Assembly: GCA_025765595.1 (NCBI GenBank) | Contig: JAIVFH010000030.1 | Location: forward strand, 272,707-336,706 | DNA: 64,000 nt | Source of the DNA: Obelidium mucronatum | Taxonomy: Eukaryota > Chytridiomycota > Chytridiomycetes > Chytridiales > Chytriomycetaceae | Direction of reading: 5' to 3' | Shown here: piece by piece, positions 55,061 to 64,000 of the stretch | Position numbering within the stretch: position 1 is the first letter of the stretch | Layout: each line of letters opens with the position of its first letter | Notes under the pieces: model-generated | Told to the model about the DNA's origin: nothing | Database searches by the model: none | What the model saw: the letters and a program-made list of their open reading frames with translations, nothing else | Made by a program: the position numbers and the translations under genes

Positions 55061-56139
55061 TCAAACATTCTGAATTGAATTCCCAATAGATGTCTCCAAA
55101 CTGCTGCCACTACCCGCGCTTAAACTCCTACCATCCGCTGGAATCACCGATGATGACACTACCAGCAACTTCAAAGCTGTAGGAGTTTTTGCTTGACGTA
55201 CTGAAGCTAATTTGTCCATGGAACTTGCATAGCTATCCACAGGATTTCCGGAAAGAGCTAATTTCTTGGCGCGATCGACGATAGCAGTGTTGTTTACGGA
55301 TTGCTGGTCGGCGGCTCGTTGGATGAATACTTTCATGCTGATCAAGACAAACACAATAAACGTGTACATGCTGACGGAAATTCGCGTAAATAAAGACTCC
55401 CAGTAAAGTATCTTTGTATAGAACTGATATAGCCAGGATGATATGAGCTAGATAAAAGATAGAGCAGGACAAGACGCCGTGCTTGGAAATAATGATGAAG
55501 CGAAGATCAAGGTCGTGCGTTAGGTCCCGCCGAAGCTGGGTAAGAACATGAATGAACGTTGCGATAAATATAGTATCGAGAGCGATTGTTAGAAAGATGG
55601 AGAGAGCGGCTGCTGTGAGTACAAAAGTGGTTGATGATTCTGTAGCCCCCGTAAAAATTGCAGTGACAACTGAAGCTGGCTGGAGGGCGAATATGAACGG
55701 TGTACTGTAAACTATGCGTCTGAGGGTGGGAGTTTGGATCGGGAAGAGGGTTTCAGCAATGGCTTCAGTTCGAAACCAGGAGTAGAACACGTAAGATGCT
55801 TCGGCTGAAGCAAGGCTGATTGACGTTCCGAGGGCGATGCTGGCTGATGTGAAAAAATTTTCCGTGAACGATTCAATTGTTGCAAACGATGAGAGCGTAT
55901 AGAAGCAAATCAACGAAATACATCCAGTTATAAGCGAGATATTAAAGGGGGTCGAAAAGGCGCGTCTTGCAGAACTCAAAAACGATGCGTGAGTGGTTTT
56001 GAGTTCGTTTTTTAGCACATTTTGGATGATAAAGACAAGGGACGCCAGAAGGCATGGCAGACATTGCCCAGTACATGTAAATGACGGCTTGGATTTCCTT
56101 TTCGCTGGGCAGCATGTAGAATGACGCGTGATATTTCAT
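55061..56139 (-). CDS. orphan seven-helix-type membrane protein
   Basis: Hydrophobic helices in order: IQAVIYMYWAMSAM, SLVFIIQNVL, ISLITGCISLICFYTL, FFTSASIALGTSISLASAEASYVFY, STPFIFALQPASVVTAIF, FVLTAAALSIFLTIALDTIFIATFI, SCSIFYLAHIILAISVLY and MYTFIVFVLISMKVFI, then a Ser-rich cytoplasmic tail of about 80 residues. Frame changes near 56044 and 55375 are each one extra base. No known GPCR or transporter motif is visible. Size, helix number and tail resemble the 44237-45243 protein, and both may belong to a lineage-specific receptor-like family. Confidence 0.65.
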
Positions 56140-56386
56140 TTTGAAGTAACGAAAAAATACAGGAAATCCTTATTGTTCATCCTTATTGTTCTTTGCCCAT
56201 TGTGAGTACTTTTTAAAGCTGAACAAATGTAGCCAATCAGATTTCCCACAGCTTATCAGTAGAAGTTCAGTGTATTTTTTATTTCGAATAAACCAATTGC
56301 GGTAACTTTTTGCTATATTTAAGAATGTTCTTTTATTTCCTTGAAGAATATCATGTTGATGTTGTAATTTTTAAAACACTCTTGAA

Positions 56387-57744
56387 ATGCAGCCAATCAG
56401 ATTCTTACTTGCTTTGCTTGTATCATGCACAACAGCCGCAACTCTTGGCCAGCGCCGATCATCATCTCTCGCATTACTTTTTTTTCCGCTTCTCATCGAA
56501 GTTTCAGCCAGCTACTTTGAAGACGTTGACTTTGACTTTGACTCGTTTGGAAACGAAGGAGAAGATTTGAATGAAGACTTTGCTGCCGCTTTGGATACAG
56601 ATACTATTGATATTTCCGTTTCAAATATTCTGGAGAACTATAACAAGGTTGATTCGAAGATGGCGCATGAACGTGTTTTGTCAAAGGTTAGATTATCACT
56701 CGTCAATCAAAGCATAACATGAATGTTTTACATAGCTATCACTCGCGTATGTTACACCATGGAACAATCGCGGTTACGATATTGCAAAGATATTCCGTGG
56801 GAAATTTACTCATATATCCCCGGTTTGGTATCAAGTGAAACCAGATCGATCAGCGTCTACCCCTGGAACTTACATATTGACGGGAGACCATGACGTTGAC
56901 GCGGGATGGATGAAAGAAGTGACGACTCCAGTGACAAGGCAAGATGGATCGATTCTTCAGCCGAAAATGGTTCCCCGTTTCATGGTTTCGGATTTGGTGC
57001 GAGAGGATTTGGATGGATTGGTGAAGCAATCGAGTCATTACAAATCAGTTGCGGATGTTATCATCAAGGAGTGCAAGTTGAGTTTTTTGATGGCATCAAC
57101 ATACGTCCAGACCAATCCGTTTTTTTTCTTGTAGAAAGCGAAAACACGATGGATTCGTTCTAGAATTCTTGTATGCAGCGTACACACCGCAACTGATTGA
57201 ATACCTTTCTGTCAAAGCAAGGAAAGCCAAACTTCAATTCTTTTTGGTTATCGCTCCTCAACACGGAGACAGCATTCTGTTCGACAAGCCCCAATTCGAT
57301 CTTTACAAAAAGCTTGTTGATGGGTTCTCTCTCATGACATATGACTATTCTAATCCTCAAAATCCTGGTCCAAATGCCCCATTTGCATGGGTGAAGGAGA
57401 ATATTCTCCGTCTGTGTCCTGAACCAAATGAGTCGGATCGCGCCAAACTGCTTGTAGGAATTAATCTGTATGGGAATGATTATAGCGGCGTTGGGCATGA
57501 TTCGGTTTTGGGAGACAAGTATATAAAATTACTGAAGGAGCACGACACAGGCTCTATAGCATGGAATTCGCACTTGAAAGAAGCAGTTTTCAGATATCTG
57601 GATGAAGGTAATGTGGCTCATGAGGTGTGGTATCCGACGTTGGAGAGCATCGAGACGAGACTGGAGATGTTTGAAGCGCTTGGAACGGGTGTATCCATGT
57701 GGGAAATCGGGCAGGGCTTGGAATCTTTTTACGCCTTGTTTTAA
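56387..57744 (+). CDS. CHID1-like GH18-fold protein
   Basis: Matches chitinase-domain-containing protein 1 (stabilin-interacting chitinase-like protein): signal peptide (IRFLLALLVSC), acidic linker, then VTPWNNRGYDIAKIFRGKFTHISPVWYQVK, GDHDVDAGWM, DGFVLEF near 57150, DGFSLMTYDYS-PQNPGPNAP near 57320, INLYGNDY and the last strand GVSMWEIGQGLESFY. Introns are inferred at about 56688-56733 and 57075-57135. The strand-4 motif has no DxxDxDxE catalytic series, as in other CHID1 proteins, so it is expected to bind saccharides rather than hydrolyse chitin. Secreted or endomembrane. No frame break was found. Confidence 0.85.
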
Positions 57745-57833
57745 TGGTGTTAATAATTGGAATATGTGATGGAGGGAGATGAAACAAAAAAGTCATTAGA
57801 TCCAAAAACAATTTGTTCCTTGAAACACTTCTA

Positions 57834-59590
57834 ATGGCTACCACTGACGACGGGCAGCAACTGTATGGACTCGATAAGGAGGTAAAGCCAACTGAACTGT
57901 GAATTTAGTGCATAAATCTAATGAAACACCTTCGCCCTTTAGTTGGCCGAAAAGGCCGCCAGTAAATACGATCCGAAGCGGGAACAAGAAGCCCGCGAGT
58001 ACATTGAAGCTGTATCAGGGCATCGCTTTCCTTCAGACTCTTTCCATGAATCGCTGAAGGACGGGACCATCCTCTGCCACATGATAAACAACATTCTCCC
58101 ACAGAACCAAATCAAAGTGGTCAACTCCAAAATGCCTTTCAAACAAATGGAGAATATTGGTCACTTTTTGAATCGCATTGAGCTGCTGGGGGTCCCGGCG
58201 CATGAGAGATTCATGACTGTTGATCTATTCGAGGCAAAGAACTTGAACCAGGTGCCTTTAAATGCCACCATATTATCTCAGTTAACGGATTTCTGATTTT
58301 AATTAGGTTGTAAACACAATCTTTTCGATCTCTCGTCATGCTGCGGCCAAAGGATTTCAGGGCCCAGTTCTTGGCCCAAAGTTGACTGAAAGGAACGAAC
58401 GCAATTTTACTGAAGAGCAACTTCAAGCGGGAAAAGCCATGCCGTCAAAATTAATGTCGTATTCCACCAATGTTTCTTCGGGTATGTCGTTTGGTGGTCG
58501 CCGAGAAATTGGTGGTAAATACTTGGAGAAAAGTGCGAGCAGTGAAAAGTTGGGGGAAGAAGCGGCTGCTGTTCCGCCTGCGGCTGAAAAAGTGGTTGTC
58601 GCCGCTAGACCACCTACTTCTGCTCCCGCCGCTCAATATACTCCTGTAGCTGCTCCTGCAGTGGCCCAAACTCCTGTGATTGTGGCCCAAACTCCGGTGA
58701 TTGTGGCACAAGGCCCTCCGTCTGTCATTCCATCAGTTGCTCCAGTAAATTCAACTCAGCCTTATTCTGGGTCATCGTATTCTTCGCCTTCTGCATATGT
58801 ATCTCCAGTGGTGTCTGAATTGCCTTCAGCAGCCGCAGCTCCGGTATCCACACCGGCCTTTATCCCACCACCAAGACGAGAAAGAACCACACCCAACACG
58901 GCAGCAGCTGTAACTGAAATTTCTCCGATACCGGAAGCTCCCAAAGTCAACGAGTCCGATATTGAAGTTGTCACATCACGGGTCACCAATGTGTCCGTTC
59001 GAGAGCAAGCGCAACCAACAAGACGCCCATCAAATTTGACAACGAGCGGCAGTCGACCACCAACTACCGTCAGCACATCTCCAACGCGTGCTACTCCAAC
59101 AGAACCCGCTGTTGCTAAAGAAACACCAGCCCCGATCCCAAAAGCAACGACCCTGTCCATCACCCAGTTTAAAACATATGCCGAATACAAGGCCGCCAAA
59201 GCAGCGCTGGAAGCTGCCAATAGGGCTGAGTCTGGGTATACTCCGGCAGCACCAACTACTGCCGCTGCTACCACGGCATCTCCATCATTTGGACCACGTG
59301 GTACCTCGATGACGGGAGGCACTCGCTCGCCCCCAGGAACGCGTTCCCCGCCACGCAGGGACTACTCGCGGGAAAGAACAGCCGCAGTTCCAATAGGGCA
59401 CCAACAACAAACCCAGCCAACATCTTCGTATGCACGGGCAAAATCGACAGAACGAACAACTTCGCGTGGCGGTGTTCAGATTGTGAGGGAATATGCGCGG
59501 CCCGTCAAGAAGGAGGAAAGCGATGACGATGAAGTCGTTGTGTATGAAGAAGATGACTTTTATTCTGGGGACTTGTTGAAGAAATATTGA
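57834..59590 (+). CDS. SCP1: transgelin/SCP1-like actin-bundling protein with long disordered tail
   Basis: Exon 1 (57834-57881) encodes LYGLDKE, exon 2 from about 57944 the calponin-homology domain (AEKAASKYDP, GHRFPSDSFHESLKDGTILCHMIN, MPFKQMENIGHFL, TVDLFEAKNLNQ), and exon 3 from about 58306 the rest. A calponin-like repeat follows (MPSKLMSYSTNVSSGMSFGGRREIGG). This is the yeast Scp1/animal transgelin build, which bundles actin filaments. Unlike Scp1 (about 200 residues) it continues for some 330 residues of Pro/Ala/Ser/Thr-rich low-complexity sequence with RSPPGTRSPPRR repeats and an acidic end (DDDEVVVYEEDD). The tail could bind other partners; that is inference. Confidence 0.87.
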
Positions 59591-59982
59591 AGGGCAGAAG
59601 TTTGCAGCAAATAAAGTCAGGCGAAACCAAAATAATAACAATGTGCTTTGCAAAAGATTGTCATAGTTTTGAGTTCATCGCGTATCTGTGGTGCACCTAT
59701 GTTTCTCAATCCGTACATCGAAACCAAAGTTTTGATGTTGTGTCCGTCAATCGATCGGCTTTGGATTAAAACCTGAATAAATGGAGATGAATCGATACAA
59801 AAAAAGCATATATTTATCTGTTCAGCGGTGTTGCCACCTTTGCGCTTGTGCAAATTGGTTTCATTTACAAAAACAAACTGGCATTTTCAGCCTGGGACAA
59901 GAACAACTGTAGAAACCCAGCATCCGCAAAGTTATTCATTTCTCGTTTTCACAACTGAACCAACGGCTGTTGTTTTGAGCGC
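59591..59982. other. intergenic, no gene seen
   Basis: AT-rich region between transgelin and the coiled-coil gene. Short open frames on both strands show no conserved features. It probably holds the transgelin 3' end and the promoter of the next gene. Confidence 0.45.
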
Positions 59983-61732
59983 ATGTCTTATTCCGAGCCA
60001 GTTGGACACAAGCTTTCCATTGAAACATCTTCCGTCCAATTTCTGCCACTGAATCAAACAGTGCAACTTCACACGAGAGACATGGAGTTCCTACTTGCGG
60101 CTCTTTCAGAGAAAACAGCAACGTTGAGTGTGTCCAAGAACGAAGATGAGCGGGCGGCGGCTGTTGCTTCGATTTCGTCTTTGACTGATCATTTGAAGAG
60201 TGTTGCTGCTGGGTTCAAAGTCCAGAGTCAAAAGGTTTTTTTTTCGCTTTTTCTTTTATCTTTTATGGCGGCTTCTTTCATGGATATCGCAGGTTTTGCT
60301 GACTCTCAACATAGGCAGCGCAGGATTTGGAGGCAGTTCAACGGGAACAGGGAGAGGCGTTGACTTACCTCATCAATTTGCAGCAGGTAAAACGACTCCT
60401 GCTTATTGAATGTAGCCTATTAAGCCTTTGGAATTATAGCAACTGGATACTACAACTGGTCAGTTGGAGTCCACGTTGGAAACGGTGGCCGAACTCGAAC
60501 GCGGAAAGAGAGCACTTTCGAAAAAAGTGGAAGCATTGACGAAAGAGAATCGAGCGATTTTAAAAGACCGTAATGATCTGCAAGCGAGAATAGATGAGGA
60601 GGTATGTTTTTGTTTTATTGGGAATATTGAAAAAATCGCTGAATAGGTGGTATATAGCTTGGGAGTTATGAGTCTTTATCACAAAGCTGGAAAGCGAAGG
60701 AGGAAACATTGTTGGATACCATCAAGACGCAACGTAGAGCGACAAGAGGTTGGGTGCTTTAAATTTTTGAAATTGTATTAGACATACTTACGGTTGTGTT
60801 CCACAGATATGAGGGCCGAAACAGCTACACTCCAACGCGCATTAAGCCCGGATGCAAATGGCTTGGAAAACCGACGGAGGTCGTCCAACATTCAAGAAGA
60901 TGTCGCGATGAGGATTTTAAAGTCACAAATAACTGAAAAGGAGACACGAATTGCGCAATTAGAGCATCAGGTTTTACAGGTGCGCGTTCTAGATCGTTTT
61001 TGGGATTGAAATACAATTGTCTTTTTTATTTTCTAATGTATATTATTCGTTCAATCTAGCTTCAATCAACAACGCAATCAGCGCTATCGCATCTATCAGA
61101 ATCACAGAATCAAATCGAAACCATGCGAACGGAGCTATCGGAGTTGGAGCAAGAGAATTCAATGCTTCGCGAAGAAGCCGAGTCCTACAACTTGCTGTTG
61201 CAGAACAGAACAAGCAGTGGTGCCTTCATGACCGAAACTCCATTAATGCAGCGTTCGAATGCTGAAGGTACTGTTCCAGAGGCTGCTGAACCACTACCAT
61301 CTTCATTGGGTGATGAATTGGCCGCTGGATTAGGACAATGAACGTGAAGATGGCTTTGAAACGCCGAAGGAAAAACGTAAGAATATTTGTTTTTCAGGCC
61401 TGCTCTTGCACAACACCTTTAACTTTTGAACTCAATTACTTTAATCAGAACTGCGGTCTGAGGTTCGCGCACTCACATTGTACATTGAGAAAATACTCTC
61501 GAAAGTGAAAGGAAACCCAGAACTTGAGGCGGTGTTGTTGAACAAAACCTCCAATTCGAACAAGGAGTCACTCGGAGGGGGAGGGAATGAAGAGACCGAA
61601 AAGCTAACCACGCCGGTTGGACCAACAGTCAAGAATCGAATGTCTCTGCTTGCACGATTTCCAGTGAGTGCTGCGGCTATGGCTGCGAATGCTGCAGTGG
61701 AGATGGTCAGGAGCGTTTCCGAAGAGAAATAG
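59983..61732 (+). CDS. coiled-coil protein
   Basis: Multi-exon gene with introns near 60235-60318, 60388-60439, 60601-60690, 60749-60808, 60979-61059 and 61379-61447. The product is dominated by heptad sequence (LESTLETVAELERGKRALS, ALTKENRAILKDRNDLQARI, EKETRIAQLEHQV, RTELSELEQENSMLREEAE). The C-terminus has a conserved-looking segment SEVRALTLYIEKILSKV, reminiscent of fungal coiled-coil proteins annotated as M-protein-repeat or Golgin-like, and ends in an Ala-rich tail. One frame change near 61333 is explained by one extra base. Start is at 59983 or the later ATG at 60080. Tether or scaffold function is inferred only. Confidence 0.7.
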
Positions 61733-62332
61733 TACACCAGTTACACCTGCTTCTCCATCATCGGCAGGAATATAAGTAAAATTATAACAACGTTGTATAG
61801 TTTCGTTTTCCTCTGTTCTTTTTTTTGCGGCTGCTGCAAGCACTGGAAGCAATGACCTAACCTTCGAAGCCATAGTAGCGAATAAGCTGTTTCTGCCGGT
61901 TCTTCTAACATCGGAAAGTAGTTAAGTAGTTTGCCCGACGCGAAGCTTGTGGCTCGTTCGAAGAGCGAAAAGGCTCCAGGCAGTGTCAACATTGACAACG
62001 AGTGCACCTTTTTCCAATCAGCATTGATGCATTATAAACCCCTAAAAACCCCTATGCTTTCACAGCTGAGGATGCTCGATGATGATCTTCGAAATTCTTT
62101 GACTGCTGGGAGTCGGGACAACTGGCTGAGCATGGACGCCTTAGCCTGCCACTCGACGACGAGTTTCCAACAAGAGCAGTCGTCCGTCGGGAATGCGAAT
62201 CGCTAAACTCGAGGCACTACCTGCAACAGTTTTCAGTTGGGAGGTATGTTGATAGGCTTGCCAAGGCGAAAAACAGTACTTGAAAAATTCCCCTTAATGA
62301 GTTCGTCTTTCCTTCCCAGCCTCCATCCTTCA
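61733..62332. other. unresolved region upstream of the NLR-like gene
   Basis: Contains a TATA-like ATTATAAA near 62028, an ATG at 62054 and about 180 bp of open reading (LDDDLRNSLTAGSRDN, then in another frame LDDEFPTRAVVRRECESL) ending at a possible donor (GTATGT) near 62243. This may be a first exon of the downstream NLR-like gene, but the frame change inside it keeps me from assigning it. Confidence 0.35.
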
Positions 62333-64000
62333 GCCCCTAACCACAACCGCCAATTCGCCCAACAGAGTTCCTCGACAAGCTGGGCGCGAAGCTCGGCGTG
62401 AAAGCCCGAAGCAACGACCCGCGCCTGGCGCCGCAGCGCAGTCCGCAGCCCGGCCACGGCCCAACGCCGCCGCTCTCGCCGCGCGTCTCTCTGGCGCCCA
62501 CAGACGCCCGGCCAAGCACAGCGGGCCTCTCAGTCGATGTCGAGGCGGACATCGCTGCCGGTGAGTATTCTTGCGTCTAAATCAAACGCAAATTGGTTGC
62601 TTATCGCTTCTCTTTCTTGTGTTCTCTTCTCAGCCATCACACCTACTGGCACTCCACATATTGTTCCTGCCGTTCTGGTCGAAACTCATACGGAACAGGC
62701 GTCGACCGGTACTCGTGAGTGTATTTTTCTTGCCTTTGGATCGTTCAAGTTGATCATATCAACCCCACCCTTATTCTAGTGGAGGACTTTGTTGACAAAC
62801 GCCAACTGCAAACACTCTCGGAACGTTCCCGTGATGTCATGAAGCAACTTATGACCGATTGGAACCCCTCTGAAGCCAAAGCCCTCTTGGATCAGTTTGA
62901 GGATCGCGGAAAGTCTGTCGGAGCTTACAAGGACAAAATCGATCTTCTCTTGTCCAAGGCATCAAACATCAATGAGCTTACCGCTGCCTCTACCACTGTG
63001 AAGGATACCATGGACACAATTGTCAACGGACTTGGCGCTTTTGCTGACACCCATCCCATCTTGAAGATTGCTTGGTTTCTTGTTTCGGCGGGTTACAAGG
63101 TTATAAATTCTTTGGTTTCGTTTCGAGTCCCCGGCAGTCTAACAGAACTCTTTACATTAGATGGCAAAAGCTAGAGTTGAGCAGGCTGCTGCATTCGATG
63201 AACTGTCCAAGCGGTTCTTGGATGGTTCAACAAAAATCCATCGTCTAATGGCACTCAACGCGAAAGCCATTCCTCTTGAAACTTCTCAATTGTTGTCCAA
63301 GAGTATCGATTCTTTTATATCCTGTCTGATTGATGTCGCTGACGCATATTTGGATTACTTAAGGCTGGTATGTATTTTTTTGTATTTGATTGATCCCATA
63401 GGCGGCGTTGGTCCTGTATTTATTGATATCACTCTATATTCAGGACCATCTGGGGCATCGAGTCTGTTTGGCGGAACCTCCAAGACACTGGATGACTTGA
63501 ACGAACGTCTCGATGCGGCAAAACGCCGATCTTGGTTGTGTCAAACAAGATGGAACGTTGGAGGTTTTGGTTGCTGTTGCTGAGCGCGTTCAAGACCTTC
63601 ACGCTGGTCAGGCTGAACTTCTAGAAGACGTGGCTGAGATCAAACAGGACGGAAGAGCTCATACAGCGAAACTGGACGAAGTTGTTGAGCACATTGCTGC
63701 AACAAGCCAGGACCGGGACTACCATACTCTACGCGAGCTGTGCAGGTTCACTGAGATTCATAGTGTTGGAGAGATCCATGCCCTCTTCAAACCAAAAGAC
63801 ATCCTGGTAACCGTGAATGGGTCATCAATCATATGGTATCTTTAGTCCGCCGATGCAACGCGGAAAGAATATTGTTTGGCTTCTTGGAGAGGCAGGAACG
63901 GGAAAGTCGGTGATTGCTGGATGTGTTGCCAAGCTTGGCAGAAAAGGTGTTCTTGCTGCATCCTTCTTTTGTCAACATACCAACACGTTGAGAGATTCTG
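62333..64000 (+). CDS. NLR-like STAND NTPase (NACHT), N-terminal part
   Basis: Runs off the right edge. Exons inferred: about 62350-62552 (GC-rich, PxxSP repeats), 62635-62713, 62780-63097, 63162-63368, 63444-63808 and 63836-64000. The N-terminal 250 residues are helical (DFVDKRQLQTLSERSRDVM, DTHPILKIAWFLVSAGYKV, VEQAAAFDELSKRFLDGS), like the long helical domains that precede the NTPase in fungal STAND proteins. The end of the window holds the P-loop: NIVWLLGEAGTGKSVIAGCVA, then VLAASFFCQH, a typical NACHT-type context of fungal NLRs. A single extra base near 63522 breaks the frame. C-terminal repeats would lie beyond the window. Such proteins act in non-self recognition or programmed cell death in filamentous fungi; here that is inference. 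Confidence 0.75.

Noticed and set aside
57120..57170. Frameshift in the CHID1-like gene
   Set aside because: Using the acceptor TAG at about 57135 in phase 2 restores a continuous reading into DGFVLEF; no extra base is needed.
62233..62552. Genes on the minus strand in the GC-rich patch
   Set aside because: High GC opens several overlapping frames on both strands; only the plus-strand frame joins to downstream NLR exons.
1..64000. Genome-wide programmed +1 frameshifting as in Euplotes
   Set aside because: The sites share no codon or stop context, several fall in homopolymers, and many neighbouring genes (YPP1, CHID1, PTEN copy B, transgelin) show no shift; sequencing error or decay is simpler. 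Kept as an alternative in the finding.

Overview
The window is nuclear DNA of a fungus, most likely a zoosporic (chytrid-type) one. Genes are split by many short GT-AG introns, mostly 45-110 nt. The inventory is fungal: YPP1, CDC14, transgelin, LONRF, CHID1, an SLC35F6-like transporter, an STF2-like small protein and a KDZ-class transposon. It also carries PTEN-like phosphatases, a large family of F-box-like/ankyrin (ANK) proteins and an NLR-type NTPase. No rRNA, functional tRNA or CRISPR was seen.

Layout. 1-2506: 3' part of a gene for a bacterial PstS-like phosphate-binding domain joined to a multi-pass membrane domain; a complete paralogue lies at 49324-52670 on the other strand. 2691-3446: small secreted Cys-rich protein. 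3780-8374: YPP1/TTC7. 8505-11125: CDC14. 11387-14315: tandem HAD phosphatases, the first needing a 5-nt exon. 14379-17889: two intact ANK genes. 17941-20000: broken dsRBD-like/helical-repeat locus. 20254-22021: LONRF-like. 22102-23166: response regulator. 23397-26207: broken ANK genes and the 3' part of an aprataxin gene. 26622-28520: STF2-like gene and SLC35F6-like transporter. 28544-35544: a 1060-bp repeat, an ANK cluster in stages of decay and a possible nuclease-fold gene. 35684-42715: a 7-kb KDZ DNA transposon with ~93-bp TIRs and an 8-bp target duplication, holding a transposase, an accessory gene, a second copy of the 1060-bp repeat inside its left TIR and a tRNA-derived SINE. 42781-49286: ANK gene, orphan membrane protein, secreted Q-rich repeat protein and tandem PTEN-like genes. 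52873-56139: two VOC proteins, an LPMO-like secreted protein and a second orphan membrane protein. 56387-61732: CHID1, transgelin and a coiled-coil protein. 62333-64000: N-terminal part of a NACHT/STAND (NLR-like) protein.

A caution applies to the whole annotation. About 25 reading-frame breaks were located by comparison with paralogues or known families, and nearly all are single extra bases (+1), in housekeeping as well as accessory genes. Leftover long-read insertion errors explain this best; real gene decay explains some ANK copies. Genes with such breaks are described across the breaks.

Functionally the window mixes signalling and membrane trafficking (YPP1, CDC14, PTEN, response regulator, PstS-like receptors), secreted chitin- or polysaccharide-related proteins (LPMO-like, CHID1), and a fast-evolving accessory layer of ANK proteins, transposons and an NLR.
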